DNA of 64,000 nucleotides from Chrysogorgia sp. JL179-B06 (Eukaryota; Cnidaria; Anthozoa; Scleralcyonacea; Chrysogorgiidae): NCBI GenBank assembly GCA_035772405.1, contig JAYKKM010000258.1, positions 1,488,001 to 1,552,000 of the forward strand, read 5' to 3'. Shown piece by piece: positions 11,951 to 23,199 of this stretch (position 1 is its first letter; each line of letters starts with the position of its first letter). The notes under the pieces were generated by a model. It saw only the letters and a program-made list of their open reading frames with translations, ran no database searches and was not told where the DNA came from. The position numbers and the translations under genes were made by a program.

Positions 11951-12051
11951 AGTATCGAGTTTAGAATCATATGAGTAGAGTGCTCAATACCGAAGTAGAG
12001 CGGATATAACAAAGAAGACAAACTTGAGTCACTTCATTTAAACATTTATTC

Positions 12052-12105
12052 GCTACAAATTTGTTTCGTATGGCAAGCAAAGCTTACCACACTCATCAGG
12101 TGAAA
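12052..12105 (-). ncRNA. Degenerate hammerhead-like motif
   Basis: On the minus strand: CTGATGA, a well-paired stem II (gtgtgg...ccatac, with aagc/gctt inside), GAAAC and a self-complementary stem III (CAAATTTG) followed by TA. The bases that should form stem I on either side do not pair well, so activity is doubtful. It lies just outside the Penelope N-terminal fragment, on the opposite strand. Confidence 0.4.
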
Positions 12106-12492
12106 TCGCGTTTGATCATGGTTTGATGTTATGCTTAGGAAACTTGAGATATTATATATACATGTTTGGCGTCATAGAAATAGTATTATATTACATAGGT
12201 TAGCTATTGGTTGCAAAGCAGGAAGTTTTTCCTGTGTCTACAGGCTGACAATAGTTCGTTTCTAGAGTTCAAGGAGCTGAGTTGCGGATAATAAATAATT
12301 ATAAACTTTTCATGTAGGCATAGGTTGCATCGCTTAGTTTTGTTCGAATAACTCTTGCATTTTTTGATGATTTTCCACTTCATTGAATATTGCACGTTTG
12401 ATTCCTTTAAAAGCCAAACGTATTTGCTGAGTGCGGTAGAATGCTTATGCTTAACGTTTCTAAAAGAATTAGTATGATTATTATAGCGCGTT

Positions 12493-12770
12493 TTGAATTG
12501 GCCCCCCTATTTCGCTCCTTTACTGTTGAGCACTCTACGAATAAATATGGAACCCGTCAACCTTGGATACTCCACTAAGAACATTCCAATCGCGCAGCCC
12601 AAGGAATACTTGAAATGTTTGGTCGAGAAAACAGAATCCTTTCTACGACGCATTAGATGGAAAGCTCATCATTTTTTAAAGCCGGAACTCAACCTCCCAC
12701 CAATGAGACATTTGGATTCCGCTCAACAAAATCCCCGCCAGCGATTCAAGAACTAGAACAATTTGAAGAT
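12493..12770 (+). pseudogene. Penelope-like element ORF, N-terminal fragment
   Basis: The frame contains VNLGYSTKNIPI, EYLKCLVEKTESFLRRIRWK and AHHFLKPE, a segment I recognise from the region N-terminal to the reverse transcriptase in cnidarian Penelope-like elements. A frameshift near 12,690 moves the homologous reading to another frame (with IQELEQFEDK). The fragment stops at a short TA run at 12,770, and the missing fingers/palm part of the RT is replaced by unrelated repeats and (TA)n until 13,412. Same strand as the RT/GIY-YIG fragment downstream, so probably one element. Confidence 0.65.
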
Positions 12771-12907
12771 AAAATATATATATATATAAATAAATAGGTA
12801 AAATAATCCAAAGCATGGATAATCTCCCAGAAGTAGAGTGCTCAATACAAGGTTGTCGCCGTGTAGAGCATGATATAGTGATATATTTAAAATTATCTAA
12901 AACATCT

Positions 12908-12952
12908 AGTCATAACACGGTGTTTCATGCTTGGCGCAATCATCAGACGACT
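12908..12952 (-). ncRNA. Candidate hammerhead ribozyme, minus strand
   Basis: On the minus strand: stem I AGTCGT pairs with ATGACT (one G-U), core CTGATGA, a short stem II (TGC/GCA), GAAAC and a near-palindromic stem III (ACACcGTGT) before TT at the cleavage site. Weaker than the three plus-strand examples because stem II is only three pairs. Confidence 0.4.
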
Positions 12953-13001
12953 GACGGACTATAACGTGTCACTGAATAAATATACTTGTGAGGCGGAAGT
13001 G

Positions 13002-13408
<407 letters not shown>

Positions 13409-13411
13409 TGT

Positions 13412-14400
13412 TGCGATGGGCACCAAAATGGGTCCAAGCTATGCTAATTTATTTGTTGGTTATGTTTAAAAACAGATCTTTGAATAATACACGGGTCCCT
13501 TGCCTGATTTTGTCGGCAGATTTATCGATGACTGTTTAGGAACAGCGTCGTGTTCACGTGTCCTTTTAGAGCAGTTCATCAACTTTGTTGATGATTTTCA
13601 TCCTGCTCTGAAGTTCACGTGGGAAATCAGCGAGACCTCTGTGTCGTTCCTTGATATTTTAATTTCGATTAATGGTGATTCGCTGAAAACGTCGGTCTCG
13701 TACAAGCCTACTGACTCCCATAGTTATCTTCTATTTTCTTCCTCGCATCCCAACCACACTAAACAATCCATCCCTTACTCTCAATTCTTGCGTCTTCGCC
13801 GCTTATTACCAACCTTTTAGACCTCGCCGTTCAGAAAGCTTTTCTCGTCCCCCGTTTAGACGCCCTTGAACCATCTTTGGAACGAGTTTCAAACAATAAA
13901 ATTCCTTTAGTTCTAACATTTCATCCTTTCAATTTTAAAGTTAAAAATATTATTAATCGGAATTTTCACATTTTACAAAATGATCCTGAGACGTCAGCCA
14001 TTTTCACCGACAACCCTTTGGTATCTTTTCGCCGTAATAAAAACATTCGTGACTCATACATAGTGCCCTTCAACAAAATACCTCGGCACCAGCGGGAACA
14101 TTTTCTTACGGCCGTTCCCGCTGTAACACATGCCCTTTTCTCAATCCCACTACAGTTATTACTGCCCCCAAATTCGACCACACAATCCGTCATGCTTTTT
14201 CATGCACGTCCACCAACATAATTTATTGCATTTCTTGCGATAAATGCCCTAAAATCTACATCGGTGAAACTGGGCGACGCCTTTCAGACAGGTTTGCTGA
14301 ACATCTTCGTTCCGTGAGGATCAATGATGGTGACAAACCTGTAGCAAGCCATTTCAACAGCTCCAACCATTTGGTTTCAGACATGAAATTTACACTGTTT
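13412..14400 (+). pseudogene. Penelope-like element: RT palm/thumb and GIY-YIG endonuclease, decayed
   Basis: Beginning with [16 protein letters not shown], the reading contains the RT catalytic motif RFIDDCLG, SVSFLDI and YKPTDSHSYLLFSSSHP (13,412-13,800), which together identify a Penelope-like reverse transcriptase. A stop precedes KQIFE, and a frameshift near 13,800 leads to a connector (HPFNFKVKNIINRNF, 13,877-14,221). A further frameshift leads to the GIY-YIG domain: IYCISCDKCPKIYIGETGRR, then FAEHLRSV (14,220-14,330). The order RT then GIY-YIG is the canonical Penelope arrangement. It cannot make a full protein. Related GIY-YIG sequence is at 18,925-19,218. Confidence 0.88.
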
Positions 14401-14937
14401 ACACTATGAATGGAGCACGAAATTTCAATATTTGTGGTAGCTCGCTTGAGATATTGCAATACTACTTTTAATACAAATTAAGGTTAGTACAGTATACTAT
14501 ACCAGGTCTATCTGATGTTTCGAGCGAAGGCCCTACGTCAGAGAGTGTCACTCGTTCTGACAAATGGCTTCCTACTCAATATTTCGGCAACCTTTTAGAA
14601 TTTTTAATTCGTATTTCAATACCACCTACAATATCTTAATTCAAAATATTGATCTAGTATTTTAATGTATTTTTAATATATTTTATTATTTTTTATTGTG
14701 TTTATTGAAACGAAAATTAAGTTTTAGTTATTGAAATGAACTTCTAAAATAACAAAGAATTGTAATTTAGAGCTCTAACTTTTATATCTCACGTCGCTCT
14801 TGAGATATTTAGACTGTTGTGATATGAAAATGATTAACCACCGACGTACTATATAATACAACAAAGACCAAACAAATAACCGATAACACAATAATATTGG
14901 CCATTTTGGCTGATAATGAATTCTACTATAAAAGTCA
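14400..14937. other. Gene-free stretch after the Penelope remnant
   Basis: AT-rich. The block around 14,695-14,770 ('gaaacgaaaattaagttt', 'tgaact', 'gtaatttagagctct') recurs at 19,692-19,770, so it is a dispersed repeat. A 'ctgatgtttcgagcg' word at about 14,513 resembles the hammerhead-like hairpin near 53.8 kb but lacks an intact core. Confidence 0.5.
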
Positions 14938-15732
14938 CAATATGATCGCTACGATCGCAACAATCGCTGCGATCGCTCAATTTTAAAACCGGCGATCGTA
15001 GCGATCGCGGCGATTGTATAGCGATCGTCACGTCATGGACGAAGTAAACAAAGACAACTTTCTTTTACTATCGCAAGCACAACTTTTTATTCTATAGTTG
15101 CTCACTTATCATAAAGGCCTATTTCAAACATCGAATTTATCATGTGTCGAACGTATAATCGGCCTCCCGTAAAAATAAACTCGTTCGGATTGCATTTTAA
15201 AAGTACTGCCTTCAATCTTGTCCCAGTTTATTTGGACGAACTTGCGCCAAGGAAACATCGTTTTTGGGTTCGACAGATATTTCGAACGAGAGAAGAGCTT
15301 GGAGAAGCTCCACACTCTCGTCCCACAGCTTCGGGCACATGCAGCTACGTCTTCAAGACAGATAATTCTTTTACAGATATTTACATAAAATATTGACATA
15401 AAATGCTTTAGTTTCACTGATTCATCTAAATTTGCGTGATGTATACAATGAAGGAACCGTTTAATCTTACCACAGTAATGTGCTTTATAGATATATAGCC
15501 GAATGTCGCTGGGCTACATACCGATCGCTGAGATCGCCAGGATCGCTGAACCAGTGTTTCCATATAATCGCTGCGATCGCTAGGATCGCCGAGATAGAAC
15601 ATTTTCTATCTCGGCGATCGCGATCGCTACGATCGTTGCGATCGCCAGGATCGCTGAGCGTGTGGTTTCCATATGATCGCTACGATCGCCGGTTTTAAAA
15701 TTGAGCGATCGCAGCGATCATATGGAAACCAG
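14938..15732. mobile_element. PIF/Harbinger-type element remnant with 'cgatcg'-rich inverted ends
   Basis: The left end 'tatgatcgctacgatcgc' and inner block 'gctcaattttaaaaccggcg' are repeated in inverted order at the right end (15,670-15,732, finishing 'gatcatatggaaacc'). Additional GATCGC-rich palindromes fill 15,515-15,660. The interior holds a Harbinger-like transposase fragment (15,143-15,408). Confidence 0.65.
15143..15408 (+). pseudogene. Harbinger-type transposase, N-terminal fragment
   Basis: The frame includes RKHRFWVRQIFRTREELGE, the usual start of HARBI1/PIF DDE transposases ahead of the catalytic domain. A shift near 15,300 continues the homology as LHTLVPQLRAH in another frame. 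No catalytic residues remain. The same protein region occurs at 25,108-25,440 with different sequence. Confidence 0.6.
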
Positions 15733-16768
15733 GCTTTAGAATGTGAGTAAAAATTAGGGCCGATATAATAAGGGCCGATATAAAAATAAAATTAAGAGAT
15801 ACACAAAGAAATCAGAGAACGAAAAGGGCGCAGAACCAATGTTGATGTGCGTAGCCCACTTTACAACCAAAGCCGAAGTTAACGAATATATCATTTACGC
15901 TTTGAACAGCAAAATCATTTAGAATGCACTCATTATGGCCTTTTTTCCATAAATAACCATAACAAAATAACCATAACAAAATAACCATAACAAAACAACA
16001 CGTGTAAATTCTTCATTAAGTACATCTGGACATATATCACACATGAAATCTCATTCAGTTCAAAATTATATCACGAGTCAGTAAAAAACATCAAACTGAG
16101 AATACATGTTTCATTGCATGAACTGAGTTGTTGTAATGATCGTGAAGCTCACAGTTGCAGTTTATAAACCTAAAATGCGGACAAACAAACGAAAATCGAC
16201 TCTCAAGGGATCTAAAAAGGAATTTTTTTATTCTTTGGGAGCCAGAATTGATGAAATTAAGATGCGGACAAAGATGTTGAAATTGGCAACACTGATGCGG
16301 AGCGCTATTCATAATTAGAACAATCCTAATTTCATTTGGAAATATTAGCTGAAATTCACATGTAAATTTCTGAATATTATTTGAAAACGTCTGAAACTCA
16401 ATTGGAAAATCTGAATATCATTTTAAAATATTTGAAAATCGGTCAAGGACATTTCTGAATTTGACCTGGCAAAGGTGTAGACTTCAGTTTCGAAATATCA
16501 AATATAAATACCACCATTCCATGACCTGCTCCCAACTTGGTATATGTATATATTATGTATATATTTCTATCATATTTATCACGTTCCATTTATATGGAAT
16601 CGATGTTATATAGCCGAGACGTTTTTCGTCCGATCCCGGCTCAAGCGAGACATTATTTATCCCATATATAAATACTCCGTTCCGCCCGTTCCGCCCGTTC
16701 CGCCTTGCCAAGACAATATTATGCTGACATTGCAATATTCAGCCACTGTCATGTGACCAGTCAAAAAG
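15733..16768. other. Gene-free stretch with short tandem repeats
   Basis: Contains three copies of 'aaaataaccataac' near 15,947-15,992, two copies of 'agggccgatata' near 15,757-15,782, three copies of 'gttccgccc' at 16,679-16,705 and loose 'tctgaata'-type repeats at 16,320-16,450. No gene recognised. Confidence 0.55.
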
Positions 16769-17032
16769 ATGGCGTCCAAGAAGAAAATAACTTCTGCTGA
16801 TAAAACCGACGAATTGAACGGACCATCGGTAAACAAAAAGCAAAAGAAATATTATAGATATTCAGATGATATGAGTGATAATTTAACAACGTGTTTATTG
16901 GATTATAAGGTAAAATGCGAGTACGCAAACATCGATTTTGATGAAGACAAACCCATTCAATATAACAAGATCAGAGAAGAAATTGCCAAGCTTTATGACG
17001 ACTTGTTTGCGCCTCCATCGATTTGTATATAA
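16769..17032 (+). CDS. Myb/SANT-like DNA-binding protein, N-terminal part (exon or fragment)
   Basis: An ATG (16,769, context 'aaaagATGG') opens an 87-codon frame. It starts MASKKKITSADKTDE, then KKYYRYSDDMSDNL and KVKCEYANIDFDEDKPIQYN, and ends at a TAA. The middle matches the first helices of the Myb/SANT-like domain found in Harbinger-partner proteins and in many coral proteins of unknown function. Because the domain is cut short (ending LYDDLFAPPSICI), either the frame continues by splicing or this is a transposon-borne fragment. A lysine-rich start is common in nuclear proteins of this class. No transposase lies adjacent, though Harbinger remnants are present 1 kb upstream and at 25 kb. 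Confidence 0.5.
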   Translation: MASKKKITSADKTDELNGPSVNKKQKKYYRYSDDMSDNLTTCLLDYKVKCEYANIDFDEDKPIQYNKIREEIAKLYDDLFAPPSICI

Positions 17033-17914
17033 ATGCTGACAGCTATCTAAAGCTGTTAGATTCAGCTGTTAGATTCAGCTCTATCGATTCCCCGCGACAA
17101 AATGTCCCGGGTGGAATCATTGTTATATAAACCCAGGATGAAAAACGTTTGCGGTTAGAGGTTTGACGTTTACATGTCAAAGAGCATTTAGATTAGCGTT
17201 CGTGAATTGAATTTTGGGACGATTCGAACATGGCGGCAGCAAGGAGGTAAGGTTTACTTTTAGTTTCTTCTACATGCCCATTTTTCAAACAAAAACTGAA
17301 TCATCATTCGAGAACAACAGCCATGTAAGAATATAAATTTACACCCCAAACCGCGTGGGTTGGTTGAGTAAAAGTTACATAAAAACCTTGCCGTAACTCA
17401 CTTACCTCAAGAAGCCGTTCCAGCAGTAAAACATGAACCGCAGACATGTATATAACATGACCGCTGCATGTTGGTCACGTGGTTTCTAACGGTTTGCGGT
17501 TATCCAACTCTCTAATATCATTATCCTTCACCCGATTGCGCTGTCTGGTCACATTCGTTATTCTAAAATTGAAATTATTAATCAATCACTAAGGGACCAA
17601 AGGTTTAAAGGGGTAGTAAGACCGAAAATCGTCAATCCAATTTTTATTTTATCTATTAGTACTAAAAAAATGAGGAAGAATAGCGTTCTTACTTAGTCTG
17701 CAGGAAGAGTGACGAAAGCCAAATTTGTACTATGTATTTGTTCACGTTTACTCAAGTTTGTGCAAATATACTGTCGGTTATTAAACACCTTGTTTTTTGG
17801 TATAATCATGCTGAAGTAATCATCCAATAGGAAAGTTTGGGTTCAATCGTTCAACTGTGCTGTTTAAATATTTTTGAGTCACGGACGTCAACCAGAAGTA
17901 AATGTCACGTTTTA
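17033..17914. other. Gene-free stretch with a possible short first exon
   Basis: At 17,230 an ATG in good context ('gaacATGGCGGC') is followed 17 bases on by AG|GTAAGG at 17,245-17,250, a good splice-donor match, so a minimal first coding exon is possible but unproven. The block at 17,765-17,880 recurs in part at 39,955 and 47,130-47,190 as a dispersed repeat. Confidence 0.35.
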
Positions 17915-18620
17915 GTTGACGTGGGTGTACCGGATCCAAATTCGTCCGGTACCGTGTAAACATGAAATTCGTACGGTTAGGCCTTGTGTTTACACGGATC
18001 TACTCTATCCGGACTAATTTCGTACCACCTAACCGGACTAGTTTTATACCTGCAAAAAATCAGGTCTAATTTTGTACCTGTCCCGTTCCAAATTCGTCCG
18101 GTATGCGAGTAAACACTTTCGACCAGATAAGTTTTGTACCGGATGGAACGGTTTAGGATTGATCGAACGCTAGTGAGATTTGGCCAGATTACCTAACATA
18201 TAATGTTTTCGTTTTTGTGTTTATTGCTTTTTATTCGAAAAAGTTGTCACTATACTAACAGCTGCATGAGGAGATAAGTATTGTGCATTGTTGCCTTGAT
18301 CCTTGGTATTCTTGCATTAATGAATGATTTTTCTTCTGATGATGAGTCAAACACGCATGTCTGCTTACCAAAGCAGAAGACGAAGGTGAATTTAAGATTT
18401 TTCCCTGATTTGAGACTGATTCTGTATCAGATTGTCTGGCAGATTTTCTTTTTGCAGTGTTGCAGGTTGCCATTTTGAATTTGCACTGCACGAGTTCTGC
18501 GCATGAGCTAATGTATAAATGTCGGCACCGTGTAAACGCAAAAATAAAGACGGTATAGTGTAAACAGAATTGAACCGTACGAATCCAAATTCGTCCGGTA
18601 CCGTATACGCAGCTCCCAAG
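17915..18620. repeat. Cluster of 'ccaaattcgtccggtaccg' repeats (MITE-like)
   Basis: The word 'aattcgtccggtaccgt' occurs at about 17,940 and 18,588, with degenerate copies at 18,000-18,140; 'gtgtaaac' accompanies several copies and inverted versions ('gtttacacgg') occur nearby. Possibly one roughly 700-bp element whose ends share this palindromic core, or two small MITEs. Frames in between are not recognisable. Confidence 0.5.
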
Positions 18621-18924
18621 AACGCCGTTCTCAATTCAGTCCTCATTCAGTTTCTGACGTCCGCGTGTTAATCACAAAAACGTTGCTATTTTACAGTCGA
18701 TCAGTAAACAGACTGAGCGGGAGGGAAGACTAGTCAAGGGTACAACGACAGGTACAATACTAAGAAGGGAACCATATAGGATAGTAAAGCGGTGGGAAAC
18801 AAAAACTTGAAAAGGAATGAAAGTACATGAGCCAATAATAAAGTTCCTACATGCAAACTAAAATAACAAAAAAAAAACCAAAAGGCAAAAACACAACAAC
18901 AAAACCAACAAAACTTGTAGGAAA

Positions 18925-19440
18925 TTAAATAAAAGTAAAACCTTCGTTAAGGCCATGGGTGCCGAGTTTAAAAATGAGACGCTTCTCTTGCCGTTTGCGG
19001 TTATCGTTATCACCTGAGATGGGAAGGATGGCACAGACTTTCATGTCTGAAACCAAATGGTTAGAGCTGTTGAAATGGCGGGCTACAGGTTTGTCAACAT
19101 CATTGTTCACGGAACAAAGATGTTCAAAAAATATGTACGAAAGGCGTCGTCCAGTTTCACAAATGTAGATTTTAGGGCAGTTATAGCAAGAAATGCAATA
19201 AATGATGCTGGTGGACAAGCATAAAAAAGTATGACGGATTATAGTGTGGTCGGATTTAGGGGCAGTAGTAACTGCAGTGGGGTTGAGGAAAGGGCAATGT
19301 GTAGCATCGGGAACGCATGAGAAAATGACCCAGCTGGTGCCAAGGTGCTTTTGTTTCAGGGCAATACGTACTATAAGGCGGAATCACGGATGTGTTAATT
19401 GCGGCGAAAGGTGATAATTTGTGAAAAGGTAGGATCAAGG
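18925..19440 (-). pseudogene. Second Penelope-like element remnant: connector and GIY-YIG domain
   Basis: The minus strand reads IIYCISCYNCPKIYICETGR and ARHFNSSNHLVSDMKV (19,218-18,925), the GIY-YIG domain of a Penelope-like element, ending with GTHGLNEGFTFI and a stop. The upstream minus-strand stretch 19,438-19,256 (AINTSVIPPYSTY, LGHFLM) is the connector in another frame. The GETGRR motif of copy one is CETGRR here. The RT is absent or unrecognisable beyond 19,440. Confidence 0.75.
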
Positions 19441-19772
19441 GCGCCTTTTCGCTTTGCTATAATACTTATGGACTATTAAGTGTTGTGTGTTAATATATAC
19501 ACTGATGTAGTGGATGTGGGAGAGCTTGGACTTAAGAAACTGATCAATATAATTATCAACTAAAGTTTTATCTTGATGTCTTTTTCACCTGCTGATGTTG
19601 GTTTACTAAACACAGGAAGTGACACGCAAACAGTTTACGGAGTGATTCAACAGTGAATTGGGTGATTTTTTTCTAAACGGATCTGTTTGAAGTGCCTATG
19701 AAACGAAAATCAAGTTTGTCTTATTTAAATGAACTCCAAAATTATTAGGAATGGTAATTTAAAGCTCTTGTT

Positions 19773-19998
19773 GCTGCCTGTAAATTATAGGGTAGGCAGA
19801 AATTCTGACAACCCTATAATTTCAATTACCTCATTTTTACGATTTTGCTGCCTGTAAATTATAGGGTAGGCAGAAATTCTGACAACCCTATGATTTGAAT
19901 GACTTCATTTTTTAAGATTTTGCTATCACTTAAATTATAGGGTAGGCAGAAATTCTGACAACCCTATTATTTTAATGACCACAATTTAAGATTTTTGC
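19773..19998. repeat. 74-bp tandem repeat, three copies
   Basis: The unit contains 'ttatagggtaggcagaaatt' and 'ctgacaaccctat', itself an internal inverted repeat (aattatagggt / accctataatt). Copies start near 19,773, 19,848 and 19,924; the third has diverged at its start. Confidence 0.9.
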
Positions 19999-19999
19999 A

Positions 20000-20917
20000 A
20001 TATAGGAAAGACTCTTCAATATTGCAGTGTTCAAATGTTCACAATATGAAATACATGCGATTTTTGTAAACTGTTATTTTGTCTGAGTATTTGTTTGCAT
20101 AAAAGCACTTTTTTCTATGGTAAGAAAGCAAAATTAAGTATTTTCGTTATTTTCTTTGAATTTTGCGGAAAAAAGCTATTTTGGATTTTTCCATAATGGT
20201 TTGGAACGCGTTAGCTGTTCGGATAGCCGAAAATGTCAAACACGCCGCCGTGTTTATCTGGACAGTTTTTAACGCACCTTCAAAGTACGAAATCGGAGGA
20301 AGCGCACTTCCAAATCGATCCTGTTTAAGAATGACCAAAAATGAAAACTCGTAATGAGTTATTCATATCCAGCAGGAACAAAAAAATTATTCATAAACAA
20401 AGATGTTCTACACCCGATAAATTTGATGCTATGACTACAATAAAAACGACTGTAACAATCAAATTTGTGAACAAAAAACATCTAAATCATTCTTGAATAA
20501 ACCAAGCCAGTCTTAACGCAACGCTGTAAGGGCATCAAATCACACAGCTGTATTGATGCCGGTGTACGATTTCGTTCCGGTTTATAGTGATGATAGGATT
20601 ATTACAATATCTAAGATTAACAATGAACAATATCCTCTCTTTTTATCGCGAGTGCTGGAGTGTTTTAAAAGTCATAAAACAAAGTTCATGTATCCTATAC
20701 GGTTACCAATTCTGGTTTCTAATAAATGCTAGAATTTAAATTGCATTGAAACAGATGTCCACTGACCCTAATTTTATACCAATGATAGTTAATTAGTCAC
20801 GCCATGTTGACATGTTTGAATATGATAACTGGGAAACTACGCTTTTCATCTTCCCTTATTTTTGACATACACTTGAAAATTTGACGAATTCGAACACTTT
20901 AAACAGTTGCAAATGAA
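20000..20917. other. Region upstream of peptide gene 1, with dispersed blocks
   Basis: 20,420-20,545 matches 58,225-58,350 in order and orientation ('gctatgactac', 'caatcaaattt', 'aacgctgta', 'ggcatcaaat'). From about 20,650 to the gene, the sequence parallels the upstream regions of peptide genes 2 and 3 ('gagtgctgg.gtgttttaaaa', 'aataaatgctag'). No other gene recognised. Confidence 0.55.
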
Positions 20918-20925
20918 TATAAAAA
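20918..20925 (+). promoter_or_regulatory. TATA box of peptide gene 1
   Basis: TATAAAAA lies 75 bp before the ATG in a block ('gcaaatgaatataaaaacat') conserved in all three copies, with about 55 bp of highly conserved leader after it. Confidence 0.65.
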
Positions 20926-20992
20926 CATGTTCCCAAATGCACATGTGCAGTTCCACTCCTGTTTTACCACGAATTCAGTGCAAAGTCCTGTA

Positions 20993-21244
20993 ATGCTGAT
21001 GGCTTCCAAGAGTAACTTGATCGTTGGTATTGTTTTCTTGCTGAGTGTCAGTGGATCTTTGGCCTTTCCAATGAGGAATGAAGTCAACGGTGATTCAACA
21101 AATAATTGGCGAGTCTCAAGACTTTTTGATGCATCGAGAAAGTTTCACAACTCCCCAACGCTGCCAGACGATATGAAGATGAAGAGAGCATGCACTGGTT
21201 ATGAACCGATTTGTCCATATGGTTGTAAATCATGCCGACAATGA
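20993..21244 (+). CDS. Secreted four-cysteine prepropeptide, copy 1
   Basis: An 83-residue protein in one uninterrupted frame. Residues 1-24 are a signal peptide (hydrophobic LIVGIVFLLSVSGSLA, cleavage likely after GSLA). Residues 25-65 form a charged propeptide ending in KMKR, a dibasic processing site. Residues 66-83 are the predicted mature peptide with cysteines at 67, 74, 78 and 81 (pattern C-x6-C-x3-C-x2-C). ATG 20,993 is preferred over an in-frame ATG 66 bp upstream because it places the signal peptide at the N-terminus and is aligned in all copies. This layout is shared by cnidarian toxins, neuropeptides and antimicrobial peptides; I do not recognise the exact family and cannot say which it is. 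Here the mature part starts with Ala instead of Gly, and the 3' AATAAA of the other copies is AATATA. It lies 17.9 kb from copy 2. Confidence 0.75.
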   Translation: MLMASKSNLIVGIVFLLSVSGSLAFPMRNEVNGDSTNNWRVSRLFDASRKFHNSPTLPDDMKMKRACTGYEPICPYGCKSCRQ

Positions 21245-21420
21245 TGAACACATTGATCTATGTCTGCTTGCACGTACTAACAATATATTCAGTTAGCAGT
21301 ATAAACTTTGTGAAAAATAGGATATTCTTGGATATGATCATTGATAATCGGAAATGATGTTTATGTAAATTCATTAAATATGAACTTTTGAAAGTTATAA
21401 TCATACGTAACCAATCTGTC
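21245..21420. repeat. 3' flank shared by all three peptide genes
   Basis: 'gatatgatcattgataatcg' and 'gaaatgatgtttatgta' follow each copy (about 21,331, 39,187 and 46,384), showing the duplication covers the gene and at least 150 bp downstream. Confidence 0.8.
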
Positions 21421-21849
21421 TAATTTGTTGAGAAACTTGGGATGAAAAATGTGCTATGTCGCTTACTTGTCGGACGTCCCGCCTCCATGTATACAGCCCC
21501 TAACTAGTTGGCCAACTCGTTCACTAGTTTTAACTATGCTTAGAAAATAGTTGCAACCACTCAGGAAATCCACATCGAGCATTTCACTGCTTTATATTCC
21601 ATAGTGTTTTTATTCATAAATATTAGACCGCGATTAGATAGTGCTAACACGAGTAAGCGTTCTTCCTCTGATTTCTAAATACGAACAAGCCGGTTGAAAA
21701 TACTAGGCGAAGCCGATTTTTTTAAATTAGTTTTTCCGTATTTATAGACATCAAAGGATGAACAATTACGAGTGTTAGAGCTTGCTTTTCAAACGAATCC
21801 ATATTTTGTGAGAAAATCAAGGTTAAAGTTAGCGAAATGTGGGTATCTC

Positions 21850-22055
21850 CTTCGTGTACCGGATACATAATTGACACAGACTACGTCATAGACATATCGA
21901 GGTTATTTTCTCAAGATTCAGAAGCTTTACAAGAACAAAAACCCTAACCATAACCCAAATAAAAACTCTAGTCCTAACCCTGAAATAAAGGAATATTAAC
22001 GCTACTTTTAAATTAATATTTCAATGATGCAATATTCTGTGTCCGGTACACGAAG
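21850..22055. mobile_element. MITE with 'cttcgtgtaccggata' terminal inverted repeat
   Basis: The left end 'cttcgtgtaccggatac' and right end 'gtccggtacacgaag' are inverted, about 205 bp apart, with no coding content. Target duplication not clear. Confidence 0.65.
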
Positions 22056-22154
22056 TGAGAGCAGAAATTTGGCCGTAATCTTCTTCTTATTTCTAAATAC
22101 TCATTAAATATTGATTTATTTTGAATTTTCATCATGAATTATTAATGAGTTCAA

Positions 22155-22232
22155 GAACTCTATAACTCTATATAGTCCACTGAAAGATTTTTTTTTCTTT
22201 TGTCATAGCACAGTGGACTCTATATAGAGTTC
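22155..22232. repeat. Imperfect palindrome
   Basis: 'gaactctataactctatata' / 'ctctatatagagttc' arms with 'gtccactg' / 'cagtggac' inside, around a T-rich loop. Confidence 0.7.
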
Positions 22233-22525
22233 ACTAATGAATTCAATAAAGTCAATGTCTTCGGTAAATGTGCTACGCAAAAAAAAATTGTATAGTAAAA
22301 GTTAAAATTACTTCGTGTTTCAATCACTCTCTAAGAAGGTTAGATATATTTATAGGATACAGAGTCCCTCGAATTACATAGAAGGCCTTCTATCACAGGG
22401 TGCCAACCTCAGAACTATGATACCAATAATTACTCTTAAATATTTAACGTATGTAATATCATGGCTGCCTCGAAATCCTTTGTTTCACGAGGGACTATTA
22501 ATCTCTAAATAACCTGATCAATCAC

Positions 22526-22624
22526 CATGCATAAAACATTAGGTACGATTAGTAACTAATCTTACCTAATGTTTATGCATTAGGTACGATTAGTATAACT
22601 GTCTAATCATACCGAATGTTTATG
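22526..22624. repeat. Double hairpin ('acattaggtacgattag')
   Basis: 'catgcataaaacattaggta' is complemented by 'tacctaatgtttatgcat', then the same word and its complement follow again ('taggtacgattag' ... 'ctaatcataccgaatg'). Confidence 0.75.
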
Positions 22625-23048
22625 GGAAAACCTGTTTTATTTATGTACGAGTCAGAAACGACCACACCTCATTTAATTTTATTCACATTAATGTTAATGT
22701 TTACATTCTGAACATTTGCTCCTTGCATTACTGCTCCAGTCTAGTTTAGTATTCGCCGGTACAATTCCTTCCCGTGTATCCTCGACATCGATCTTTTTCT
22801 TTAACGAAAGTAAAACGTTGCCCCGACATATACTGTACTCGCATGTTTTTTAACTGCATGAACTTTACTCAAATTGCACTGCAAACATGACGCTATACTC
22901 ATCCAGCTTATATATATGCTAAACAAGATATGAAGTGAACCATTAATTCATTGTCGAATTCCCAATACATTAATAGCAACTCACAAAGTTTTATTCCCTT
23001 TCAACTTGTTGAATTTCCTATTGTCTCGTTAGCCATAATATTACAAAG

Positions 23049-23199
23049 TAATACTAGCATGGCATTACGGTTGATTAGTGATTAAATGTCCCTCAAGCCT
23101 CGGGAGGTTTAGTAAAAGTCCCTCAGGCTTCGCACTCGTGACTTTTACTAAACATTCCTCTGCTTTCGGGTACATTTAATCACTAATCAACCTCTATTA
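23049..23199. mobile_element. Palindromic MITE, relative of the one at 10,362-10,496
   Basis: Arms with 'ttgattagtgattaaatgt' and 'acatttaatcactaatcaa', plus inner pair 'ggtttagtaaaagtc' / 'gacttttactaaac'. Overall organisation equals that of 10,362-10,496. Confidence 0.7.

Noticed and set aside
14510..14545. Minus-strand CTGACG...GAAAC hammerhead-like motif
   Set aside because: The core has CTGACGTA instead of CTGANGA and no good stem II.
18255..18646. Overlapping 65-84-codon frames on both strands
   Set aside because: No domain recognised; they lie in the interior of a MITE-like repeat cluster.
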